Shown here one piece after another: positions 39,661 to 50,340 of a DNA stretch of 64,000 nt. Below the pieces are notes generated by a model that saw nothing but the letters and a program-made list of their open reading frames with translations, did no database searches and had not been told where the DNA came from. Every line of letters begins with the position of its first letter. Position 1 is the first letter of the stretch. The stretch covers positions 124,001-188,000 of the forward strand of contig ML769464.1 of the NCBI GenBank assembly GCA_009733575.1. The letters are read 5' to 3'. The stretch comes from Gymnopus androsaceus JB14 (taxonomy: Eukaryota; Basidiomycota; Agaricomycetes; Agaricales; Omphalotaceae). Both the position numbers and the translations under genes were made by a program.

Positions 39661-42588
39661 ATGGGCCGAATAGCTCAAATTGATCAAGCTCTACATTTCA
39701 ACACAACCAGTAAAAAGCGCCGGAAGTCTGATAAAGGACGCATGGCTCAAATTCAAGCTGCCAAGACATTATCATATTCACAACCTTCATCGACACCATC
39801 ACCATCAGTCCCTGTCGATCCTTCCCTGAATGATTGTAGCGATGAAGAGAATCACTTGGAAAGGGAGCTCAAATGGCTGAAGCAGCGCGGAGACAAGTTC
39901 AAACACATCAAAGATGCCGCAACCAAGCAGGCAAAGTATTGGAAGGAAAAAGCTTGTGACCATAAGGAAGAGCTGGAAAGTCTTGGAAAGGACTTGAAGG
40001 TGAAGGAGAAGGAGTGGAATATGAAGGAAAAAAACCTGGAAATGCAGAAGGAATGGTTGCAGGATTGAGTTGACTGTTTGACAGTTGATAAGTTGCGTTA
40101 CCAGAGGGAGCTGCACATCATGAAAGCTACAATAAAACAAATTCCTAATTGCCTCAAAAATGCTGTCCATCACGTCAAAGCAATGTCTCTCCCTTCCATT
40201 CCTGTACCAGAAGCAACAATCCCAATGTTCTATCTGAAGGACAAGGGAGTTAATCCAGATGATGCCTGTAACTTGATTAACAATCTTGTCGCGCTCGAAA
40301 ATGTTCCAGCTAATTGAGTTGCACGTCTTATTACTTGCATGGCTGAATGTTTGGGTGTTAAAGTTGAAGGACAGGTCTTGCGCCGCAGTACAGCTCATAT
40401 TTTACTGGAAGGTGGTAATGCTTCAAAAAATGCCCAAGGTACAATCTCATAAAACTTACTTTGAGTTTTCAAAATCTGAGTAATTCAAAGGTGTAACTCT
40501 CAGCGGAGACGGAACTTCTCACAAGCATGAAACATATGAAACCAAAGAGTAGTTGTGCTCCAGAATAATGGTCCAGGCATGGCTACTCACTGTCTTTAGT
40601 TCTTTCTCAGAATCCACATGGCTGTCAGCCATACCAGTCAATCTCAGCTTGATGGATGGATTGAATTAACTGAAGATATCTAACATCTTGCATTCGAAAG
40701 TGGGCTCATCTCCGAAGATGATGCGTGCACCTTTTGGAATCTTGTAACAGGATTTCACTCTGATCATGCTGAAGACCAGAAGAAACTCTTTCGACTGCTG
40801 AAGGAGTATAAGCAAAGATGTGATCGTGAGATTCGTGGTCACTGTATCATGTCTGGGATGACCACTACCCACTTGCATCAACTCATCTATCAATGTACAC
40901 AAAACGCGATTCATCAGGCTGGAGGTATTGAAAAGTGGAAACGGCTCTCCGATGACCAACATGTTGCTAAATTTGTTTAAATGTGTGCTCAAGTGATTCG
41001 AGATCTTGGTCAGGAAGCGTTTGACATGCTGAATCCGGAGGAAAAGAAAAATATTGATTTCCTTCTTTGGGCAGGCTGTTGCATGCACAAAGATATGACC
41101 ACATTTAAGGGGGGTGTTTTTGCTCTCAAGGAGTACTGGAAATTGCAGCGCGTTGCTCTGATTAAACTTTACAATCGTGACAATGCTGCTGCTGTCGATC
41201 TTGCTCCTGATACGGCTGCATCAGTACAAGCTGATGATAGAACCAAAGGCGGCGGGGTCAAGCTAGCCAGTCTTTGTGGGGCAATCTTTTGACATAAAGA
41301 TAGAAAACAAGGACAGCAGGACTCACTCCAATTTTTCTTTGATCTTAAACTTGGTTTCACCATTGCCTTCCCCAATACCAGCAATACTCACTTTCAATCT
41401 CATGCTCAGGCATGTGCTATCCTAGTAACATACTACAATCTTTTCCTCCGATTTCTGCAGTATGTGAAAGAGAACAAGGCTAGTCGTACTCTTAATCACA
41501 TGGAAAAGAACATTTATGACAGTCTCCAGTGCTCATACACGCAGACCGGAATGTGTGTTATTGCACTGTACTGGCTAGCAGTGAGTGTGCCGTATATGCA
41601 CGAGATTCGAGGCCCTTATTGTGAACACCAGAATATCTTGCTCTTGGGTCCTCTTCATGACCATCTCCTTCATTTTATTGACAAATTAATTGCTCAACCA
41701 GAACTGCTTTTGGCAAGTGATGCTTCATATGAGGCTGGTTCATTAGATGGCAAGCTTTGGGAATGTCCTGAAGCATTCTATGCGGTACAGGCTTGGTCCC
41801 ACAAGCTTCCTCATCTTTGAGGAGCGCTTGTTTGCTTTCTAGAAGGAGCAAAAATTGTTTGGATTTGGTTCACATCTGAGTTTAGATCAGATGGTATTCT
41901 CCAGAATGCTACTCCAGAACAAATTGAAAATGTGTTCATGGAAGCAACAAATGACTTATGCAAGCATGATTTTGGAGTGTTCTGGCAGTTCTCTTGCATG
42001 TGCCCAACTATCTCTTTGGTTCAGTATAATGCAAGGAAGATGTACCAGGCAAACAAAACCTCTGAGTATCTTTGCTCACTTTCACCTGCCATGTGCAAGT
42101 TTCTTCGCAAAATTACTCAGGAGCAGGATGCATTGGGAGCCATCAGGGCGGTGAAGATGAAGATGGCAAAGCATCGCCAGGATGTTGCTGAAGCCAATAT
42201 CAAGAAAGATGCAGAGAAGCGGGCCAAGGCACAAGCTGCAGCAGATGAGCTTGCCAGACATCAACCCTTCCTGACACTTATGGAGTTTGACTTTGCATGC
42301 TCAATTCCTTGACGTGGTCAAAGATATCTCAGTGTAGAGCTACTCACGAAGGAACTGAAATGACACTGGGAGTTTGGCATCAGTCAATGTATTCCGAAGC
42401 AGATATCTCAATGGGGTAACCGTTCCAACAAGATCACACTTGTGCGGGTAGCAATTGAAAGATATCTGGCCTTGACGGAGTCAGGAGGTACAGCTGGCCC
42501 TTCAGATGAGAGTAATTATGAGCCAGAAAAGGAGATTACCGTTGAAGATCTTGAGGAGTATGATTCCGAAGAGGAATACTATAGTTAA
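39661..42588 (+). pseudogene. Decayed basidiomycete transposon-type protein gene (unclassified family)
   Basis: Plus-strand segments in changing frames read in order: a basic N-terminus (TSKKRRKSDKGRMAQIQAAK), a coiled coil (KWLKQRGDKFKHIKDAAT), VARLITCMAECLGVKVEGQV, FKGVTLSGDGTSHKHETYET, SLCGAIF, KLGFTIAFPNTSNTHFQSHA, YVKENKASRTLNHMEKNIYD, MHEIRGPYCEHQNILLLGPL, LLASDASYEAGSLDGKLWEC and ISLVQYNARKMYQANKTSEY. The GDGT and PYCEHQN...LGPLHDHL blocks belong, as I recall, to a high-copy protein family of mushroom genomes that behaves like a mobile element. Many in-frame stops and shifts (e.g. 40066, 40316, 41820, 42310) make it inactive. It ends with an acidic tail near 42588. Confidence 0.5.
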
Positions 42589-43320
42589 TATATTGAGATT
42601 CTTGTAATAATTGTATATAACTACACTTATACTATTAGTACTTGTATATACTGATAATAAATATGTTTTCTTGCATGAAATCAACCATTTTCATCATGGA
42701 GAGAGAGAGAGTGCGACAATTTTGACAAGAATCTTGCTTATTAAGCTAACGGTTGGGAGTGGCGGTCTGGTGCCCATTGCCCATAGTCACTAGTTGCATG
42801 GAGATTGAAAAACCAGGATAGTTGTGTTAGATACCTGTACTTACCTGCATGTCTGCCCAAGCAATTGGTCAGATTTTGAAATCCTTGATTCTAATAATCT
42901 TGCCCTGTATGATCTCCTCCAGAATGCCATTCAACATGGCCACTCTCTTACCAATGTAGCATGCCATCAGGCAAGTGCCATTGAAAATCTTGAAGAGTTA
43001 TTGGAGGTGTTGATTCAATTACAGTATCTGAAAAACCAATGAAATTGGGATTATTGAGAGTAATGAACAGGGTGTATCAGGAACATCTGGAAAAATTCCC
43101 TAATGCCCAGAAACATACAGTTTGGACTGAGGTATCCACAGGGTGACTGGGACACCCAGGATGCCTGGGTACCACAGGCTCTCTCAGAGTGCCTAAAGAA
43201 ACTCCCTGAATCCTAGGCTAGCCCAGTTTGTATAAAAGAGTTTCACAAGTCCCTTGCATGCTCTCAGTTTACTAAAGTTACAGAAAAATCAATTTGAGAG
43301 TGACATTGCTGCTCTCAAAC
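42589..43320. other. Gene-poor interval
   Basis: A short frame at 42824-43042 has no recognisable domain. ACCCAGGATGCC-type repeats appear at 43130-43240. Nothing else supported. Confidence 0.35.
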
Positions 43321-43445
43321 AATTTTGAAAGCACCCAAGAGACTTTGAGGAACACCGGAAAGACTTTGAGGGATACCTGAGAGACTTTGAGGGGCACCTG
43401 AGAGACTGAGGGGCACCAGAGAGACTTTGAAGGACACCCAAGAGA
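43320..43445. repeat. Tandem ~24-bp repeat
   Basis: Five degenerate units of AGAGACTTTGAGGGGCACCTG-type sequence (GAGACTTTGAGG, AAGACTTTGAGGGA, GAGACTTTGAGGGG, GAGACTGAGGGG, GAGACTTTGAAGG). Confidence 0.7.
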
Positions 43446-43839
43446 ATTGCACACCTAGACCTGCCTGGGCTTTAGGTAGTTTTCCAGATGAAGAGATCCT
43501 CCATTTGGTGCAGAAACAGGAGGGATTTCACTTTGGGGCAACCACAGCATCTCTTGAACAGTTAGAGGAGTTTGCTACTGAGAAGATGGCTGTTTGTATG
43601 AACAAGTTGTGTCCCTTCCTCTTCAAGGATTGTTATGTGTCTCTAATCCTCCTCTTCCTACACTAAAAGAATCGAGAATGTCAATAGTCTCAACAGGCGC
43701 TTGCTGGGTGGTGCCGGGCGGCGATCACACCAGCGCAATTCCGAAATGGCCTCCGGTTTTGCAATTTGCTGGAATTTCACACGCACTATGCATTGCCAGT
43801 GAGCGAGTGCTTCTGCTACCACCCTCAGCTAGAGGATTA

Positions 43840-43988
43840 CTGTACTCTTCCGACCAACTGTTCAGTCACGCGTCACATCCAAATAATTGGACATCGGATT
43901 TAATTTTTTCTCGAATTTTCGGATTTTTTTGGTATTTTTTATTTTGTATTTTTCCGAAATCTGTGAACAGTTGGTCGGAAGAGTACAG
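43840..43988. mobile_element. 149-bp MITE, TA target, with empty site in copy 1
   Basis: The ends CTGTACTCTTCCGACCAACT (then GTTCA) are mirrored at the right as TGAACAGTTGGTCGGAAGAG. TA flanks it at 43838-43839 and 43989-43990. The paralogous stretch at 20370-20380 (GAGGACTACATTAAAC) lacks the insert. The interior is AT-rich and non-coding. Confidence 0.85.
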
Positions 43989-44264
43989 TACGCTTGTGAA
44001 GACATTAAGCGCGGACAACGGAGACCAAAGTGACGAATAACAATTTTTATTTCAGAGCTAGTACTGTGAAACCGTATGTTTGAAATGTATTCAAATAAAA
44101 TGCTAGATCCTAAAGAGTAGAAAAGCAAGTTCATTCCAAATCAAACTTGAAGTAAACTCACTGTGCAGAGGTACCTCAGAGGACAGATTAAGACAGTGGT
44201 ATCCGTAAATCCTGCAAATTCCAATAGTATAATTCAAGCTTCAAGTTAACAACCCAACAACACT

Positions 44265-46144
44265 TCATGATACGCTCTGTCTAATCATCTTTTCTATCGA
44301 TTGAGACCGTGGCGTGATAGTACATTCATAAGGACGAGGATATCTAGCCAAGTAGTTTGCAATGATTAGTACATCCAAGATCTACTCACACACCAAAAGA
44401 AATACATACGAGATAAATCCATCGATATAATCCGTACTTGGTTCAATTGCTACGCCATTCTTATCCGAGGCTTTGGACAGATCAAAACAAGCCAATAGCG
44501 AAGCGACTGTAAGCCAAACTGCACTGTGTGCGAAAACTCTCCCAGGGCATATACGTCTACCATATCCAAATGCCGCATCTGGGTACGGGATGGTGCTATT
44601 GAGTGTGCCATCTGGATTGAGAAAGCGTTCTGGGCGGAACTGATCTACATCTTCACCGTAGGTAGCGGGATCATGAAGGATTGCCCTGTAATGAGAATGT
44701 GTACTGAGTATCGATGAGTGTAGTAACAAGCATTACCAGGTATTTCCCATAACGATGGTATCGGCTGGTATATAATACCCTTTGTAGATATCTGCGCTGG
44801 CAGTGTGGTGTGCGGTAGCTATAAATATCTCGTCAGAATACTTCCTTGTTTCTAATCAAGAGATCGTACCAAGTGGTACGACAGGCCTCCATCGCAGCCC
44901 TTCCATCACTATTGCATCGACGTAAGGGATTTTTCCTTCATCAACAACGCCGGGAAGCCGATCGTGGCCTACGACTGCATCGACAGCAGCTTGACCTTTC
45001 TTTAAAATATCTGGATTACAGACTAAGGCAAGGAAAATGGTACTGTTGGCCGTAGACGTCTAAAATGATTAAGTCTTAGTCAGTAGCCACCGGTGCAATT
45101 GAGCTCACCGTATCCACTCCAGCTGCAGAGAAATCAGGGTTAATTTGACATTTGAACCTTCCGCTGAGAACTTACCAATATAGATAGTCCCCAGAACATT
45201 CCTCAGTAAATGTTCCTTGTCCTCGGACCAGCTTCCGTCGTCCTGCATCTCTTGTAGCGCTCGAGAAGCAATACAAGATTTCGCTGTACCATCTGCCTAG
45301 TCAATATTGTGAGCATTAAGCCTATGAAAATTAATTAAACCTAGTTACCATATTCCTCTTGACAAATTCCAAAGGTTGTTTGATCATTTCTTCAACCGTT
45401 TTCTTCTCATCCGCCGCCTTTCTCTTGAAACTTGCACCAGGAAGCCATCCTGGAATGTACTTCAGCGACGGAAAAACATCCACAAGATATGACCCGGGTA
45501 TCGCAGCTTGCGAAAATCCACGGAGAGCTTTTTTTGTAAGTTCAATATGAGGATGATGAAAATCGTTGGCAACAATGCCGTATACCGAGGAGATGGTGTT
45601 TCCCCCGGAAAGACTGCAACAGAGAAATCAGCGTGGACCAAAAACAATAGCAATTCGAAGCTTGGACGCACAAACGCATATGATCTTCAAACTCTTTCGG
45701 CGTGTCGAGAAGTCTGTTCAAAAACACATGCACACTTTCTTGCATACGAGGTTTCTCGTACGTCTTGAGATTTGATGGTGAAAACAGTTGTATGAACAGT
45801 GCTCGTGATTCTAATCATATTTTCGTTACTTGTACTCTGGCGGCCACAAAGAACTTACTTCGCCATCGAGGCCCATAAGCGATAAATGCAAAGTTGTGGT
45901 CCCACCCCATTCTACGTAGAATGTTTTGTGACATTGGCAGAATGCAGTGGGGCTAAGTACTACTTACAGCTCACAAATCATCGAAAAACGTGGTCTGCGA
46001 AGTTAAAGGGACCTTCATAGTGGAGCTAAATCCTTCTAACCTGTTAGAATACAATATGGATCTTCCGACAAAAAGGTCATTCGTTGCTTCTGTGGAGTTG
46101 AGAATCAACATTGACGTCCCGGCCACGTTCAGGTATAACAAATC
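44265..46144 (-). pseudogene. Cytochrome P450 (copy 2), exons 2-last, separated from exon 1 by the 11-kb element
   Basis: Same order as copy 1: LYLNVAGTSMLILNSTEATN, MGWDHNFAFIAYGPRWR-like, DTPKEFEDHMRL, LTKKALRGFSQAAIPGSYLV (in frame here, with 7 bases in the run where copy 1 has 6), the I-helix region, FRPERFLNPDG and FGYGRRICPGR, ending KMIRQSVS-like at 44265. Exon 2 is cut 6 bases after its 5' border by the insertion at 46145. Exon 1 lies 11 kb away at 57370-57563. Apart from the insertion the frame looks healthier than copy 1, so inactivation by the element may be the main lesion. Confidence 0.8.
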
Positions 46145-46360
46145 TATGGCGGCCCAAAGGGTGAAAAAATAAAATGCCCCCCCCCCGGCACAAATTATCA
46201 TGCGCGCGCGCTTTTGGTTCATTGCGCGTGCGCGTTTATTGTTCATTGCGCGCGCGCAGAACTTGGAAGCATCAAGTCCACCCATTAAAGAGCCATGCAC
46301 CGCTGCGTCGATTTTAAGTTTTGCGCCAATGCTACTCTCGAATCTTAATGATTGCGCGCG
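46145..46360. repeat. Left terminal and subterminal repeats of the 11-kb element
   Basis: A ~55-bp terminal inverted repeat (46145-46200) is followed by alternating GCGCGCGCGC and TTCATT motifs to about 46260 and another GCGCGCGCAC at 46355. These are candidates for transposase binding. Confidence 0.7.
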
Positions 46361-46666
46361 CACTCAATTTATAGTACCTTGCTTGCAACTTATTGCATTT
46401 CCGATAGTCCTGCACCGTCGCTCACATACGGCTGTAAGAAAAGGTGACATTAATTACTTCAGGGAGATTTATAGTAAGAAGGAAAATCAGGTATTCGAAG
46501 AAACGAAGGACTTGGCGATTGTTAAAAAAGAGCAGATATTAAGAGGAAAATGATTAGTGTGGTATATAGTAGAGAGCATGTAACGAGTGGTGAGTTTACG
46601 GCTGTCCAAAGTCCTAGTCTATATGAAGCATTTTCGGATAAGCAAAGAGAGCAAAGGGAGAGTGTT

Positions 46667-47742
46667 TCAAGAAGAATACGCAGACATTGGAAGCAGAGCG
46701 ACCATTTTAGCAATCACGCTGTTGCGAACACTAGAATCAATGTCACCAAATGCAACGTTCAAATTATCGATACCCATGTCCCGACATTGGGGTGTGACGC
46801 CCTCAAATGCAAGACCCTGGACGAACCCCACTACTTCTGCAAAAGGCATGGGATTTACCGGATGACAAAGCTTTTTACCGATTTCGAGAAACCACAAGGT
46901 ATCCCAAACTCGTGCACAGTGAGATTTGTCGTGCTCGCCCCCATGGTATCTGCACTCCACTGCTCCAAATCCGAGATTAACGGGCGGTGGAATGGTGGAA
47001 CGCCTGACGCGTTCGGTAAGGAGTCGTAATTGGGCGATGGATAGAATGCTGACGGCTTGGTATCCCATACCTTCTCTTTCCTCTTCAGTATACATGAATG
47101 CAGGCCGAGAAAACAGATCATTTACTGCGGGCTCTACCCAGCGGTATATTCCGAACTGTAACGCAATGCCAAGTTTGCGTGCAGAAGTCAATTGGCGCTT
47201 CTCCAGCTCCTCCAGGACCCAGTCAGTCGCAGGCTGGGATATCAATAACGAGCCAACGTAAAACACATCGAGCAGTTGGGATTCCGTGAATGCGTGCCGG
47301 TCCCAATTACTAACGAAAGTTGTTTTTAGTGAAAAGCCCAGAAGAACGCTGCGATTCAATACTTACGGAAGCTTCATCCAATCAATGTACACCTCCAACT
47401 CCCTTGCTTTAACAGGGATGTAGATGGGCTCGACTTCAGTACCAAGCTGGTCGAAGTTTGCACATGGTAAATTCACTAGGCCCTTCATTAGACCCGCAAA
47501 TCCCTTTGCTAGCTTCAGAAACAGCGCCAAGTTGACGCGAAATAGCTTATTCTCTGCCTTGGAAAAATAAATTAGCTGCACAATTTATCGAAAACGTCTA
47601 CTCCGCATACCCGCAAAAGCACTTCCTCGGGGCTCTGAAAGAATCGGGGGTTCATTGCCTCCCAGTTGACGTTCTTTGCCTTTACAAGAGCATTAATTTG
47701 GTCTGCTGTTCCATAATGGGCTGGAAGCAGGTGAGGTAGCAT
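46667..47742 (-). CDS. BTB/POZ-like agaricomycete protein
   Basis: Three exons on the minus strand. The first, from ATG 47742, gives MLPHLLPAHYGTADQINALV and PRFFQSPEEVLLR. After an intron (gtatgcgg...gtgcag, ~47582-47617) it continues KAENKLFRVNLALFLKLAKG, IYIPVKARELEVYIDWMKL, then NWDRHAFTESQLLDVFYVGS, WVLEELEKRQLTSARKLGIA and a Cys/His-containing tail ending LLPMSAYSS. The 'LFRV...LF......F' start and later helices resemble the BTB-like domains common in agaricomycetes, where the mediated contact is usually unknown. The reading is clean. It is transcribed towards the left end of the element. Role in transposition unknown. Confidence 0.55.
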
Positions 47743-47859
47743 TCTGCTCGTGGTGGGTTTGGGAAAAGAGGTTACAGTAAGCGATTCCCAACATATTTAC
47801 ATAATATTCACAGAACTTCCTCGAAGTTCCGAGTCCTTGCTTTCATCTACACCAAACTA

Positions 47860-49960
47860 ATGTCTTTACCGCCACTTCCTTTGCGCGATCTACCCTGGTC
47901 TTCACATATATACAACGCTGAGCATCTCTTGAAAGACTTTTACTGCAGGTCTATTGAGGTACTGGCTCAAGGAAATTACAACCTGCACCGTATTCAACAA
48001 CACCGTAACTCTATACTTGAAAATGCTATTCCTTTGCTTCTAGAAGTGGAGGATGCTGCACCTGATGAAGGCCTACCTATGCAATGGCTTTCGGACTGCG
48101 CAGATCACTTTGCCAGACTCATTGTTGAGCTGGAAAATGCAGTCCAAAGTGCAGCTGGAGCGTGAGTTGTATTTGACGTTGGTGAATTCTGATAACTCAC
48201 ACTCAGAAACAGGGAGTCTTCGCATATTGATCACGTTGTTCCTGTTCGTACTCAACGAAATGGGAAGCGTGGTCGTCCTAGAAAGGTTATTGACCCAACC
48301 TTCCTCCAAACTGCCTTTCATCCAAGCAGGCGTATAAAGCTACGCCAGCTTGCAAAGCAACTGGGGGTCCATCCGCAAACCCTGAAGGCCAGACTTCACC
48401 AAAATGGGATTGATCATCGGTTTTCAACCATATCCGACGATGAGCTAGATAACCTTGTTCGAGGGTTTCGCCAGAAAAAACCTGATGCGGGCATCCGGTA
48501 TCTGACAGGATTTCTGCGCTCCCGTGGCCAGCGACTGCAGAGGTGGCGAATTATTGCTTCTCTTGAACGAATTGATAAACTTGGTCGCTCACTTCGTCGT
48601 CGCCGTCGTGCCAAAATCGATCGACGTCCATACAAGGTATCAAGGCCAAATGCACTTTGGCACATCGATGGTCATCATAAACTCATTATGTGGGGGTTTG
48701 TGATTCATGGGGTCGTGGATGGCTATTCAAGGATTGTACGTTTATATCATTTATATCATTTGCTTTGGCCATGACAAGATATTCTAAAACTAGATAGCGG
48801 GTCTTAAAGCCAGTACCAACAATCGACCGTCAACGGTTTTGAGGATGTTTTTGGCTGCCGTGAGGAAATATGGTATGCCTTCTCGTCTTCGAGGTGATCG
48901 AGGATGGGAAAATAAGCTAGTTTCCATTCTCATGATTATCAAACGAGGGCGTAACCGTGGAAGCTTTTTATGGGGTCTTCTACTCGAAACACTCGCATTG
49001 AGCGTCTTTGGCTTGAAGTTGGCATCCAATTTGCACGAGCATGGCGTGCATTCTTTTCACGACTTGAGGAGCTGCATGGTCTAGAGCGATCAAATCCACA
49101 CCACTTGTGGCTTCTGCATCTTCTTTTCCTTGATTCGATCAACGATGATTGCAAGGAATTCCAAGAACAGTGGAACGCACACCCCATTTCACGCGAGGGT
49201 CACAATCAAAGTCCTCAGGTAGTTTTTCTTGCTCATCTTCGTTACTCATTGTTTAATTCACTATTTATTTAGGATATGTTTTTCCTGGGCCAGCTAGAAC
49301 ACGGATTGTACGAAGACTGCCAAGGAGTCCATCCAAATCTACTTGATCGTTTCTATGGCGTAGATGGGGAGCCCGTTCAACGCCTACCTCATCAATCTGG
49401 GGCAGGTCATTCGGCAGATGAAGAAGAATCTCACTATTCCGATGAAGAGCGGTATGAGCCATGGAATGGTATAAGCGGAAGCACTTTCCCAGGCTGAAGA
49501 GGAGGGAGATTTTGAAGAGTGGTATGGAGTCGATGGGGAGGAAGATTTTGAAGAGTGGTTTGGCATCGACGGGGATGAAGATTCTGATCTGTCTGGATTC
49601 GAGGATTTTCCCAATTATGCAGCTTTGGTAAACTCGATTAACAACGAAGGTGATAACGAGTTCAATCAAGAGGCGATTGAAGTTCCGAAACATGCAGATC
49701 CATTTCAAGACGAAGATCTCTACAATATTTTTCAGCGCTCATTGGCTCAGCTACAGGCACAGGCGCCATTCCTCTAGGATATGGAATTCATCCTACAGAG
49801 TGGACGATACGGCTATCCATCATTTGGTACGATACGAACAGGTCTCAGTGGAAGGAAGGAGCTACGTATAGCTCTTCCAGATTCAACCTGGAGGCACCGA
49901 TCTGTTCAGTGGGCGCAGGGGATTGTATTTAATGAACCAGTTGATGTATGGACAAAGTAG
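47860..49960 (+). pseudogene. DDE integrase-type transposase (IS3EU-like), frameshifted
   Basis: Exon 1 (47860-48163) gives MSLPPLPLRDLPWSSHIYNA. The next exon has a helix-turn-helix-like block (IKLRQLAKQLGVHPQTLKAR) and the integrase core: WHIDGHHKLIMWGFVIHG (first Asp), GDRGWENKLV (second Asp) and, in another frame, NTRIERLWLEVG (Glu). The tail is acidic (DFEEWYGVDGEEDFEEW) and ends in a further frame with RKELRIALPDSTWRHRSVQW. The DDE triad and the closing ELRIALP...W motif match integrase-core proteins common in basidiomycetes. A break near 48967 (T5; T6 would restore the frame) separates the second Asp from the Glu, and others occur near 49485 and 49815. As written it would not make an active enzyme. 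Confidence 0.7.
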
Positions 49961-50340
49961 TCAAACGTTATAAAACTTCTATTCAATGTGTTTTCATCTG
50001 AGTAGCAGTATTGAAAAATAATCCACCTTGAGATCGAAACTTGAGAAAACTCGCTCAGTGATCTCAGCTTTTAATTTTTTTACGCTTTAATTCAACACGC
50101 AGTGCATGGTACATATAATGTTTTTACGCTTTAATTCAACGTGCACAAGCAGCTGTAAGTAACAGTAACGGTAGAGCTATTATTAACGTTGAGCATGTCT
50201 AGAGGTAACAAGAGCAAGGTAGTATGAGAGTCAAATCCATCGCTCTCACCCATTGCATATAGATTTCGTAGTAGAAGATGGAGAAGTTCAGTCAAAGTAG
50301 CAAAGTTCATTACATCTATTGATAAAAAATAATACAGAAT

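Larger units (their letters stand above)
43790..46144. repeat. Segmental duplication, copy 2, left part
   Basis: Copy of 20330-22480. It continues on the far side of the 11-kb element at 57316-58560. Confidence 0.85.

Noticed and set aside
43320..43445. CRISPR-like spaced repeats
   Set aside because: The units are contiguous, degenerate tandem repeats without unique spacers, in a eukaryotic setting.
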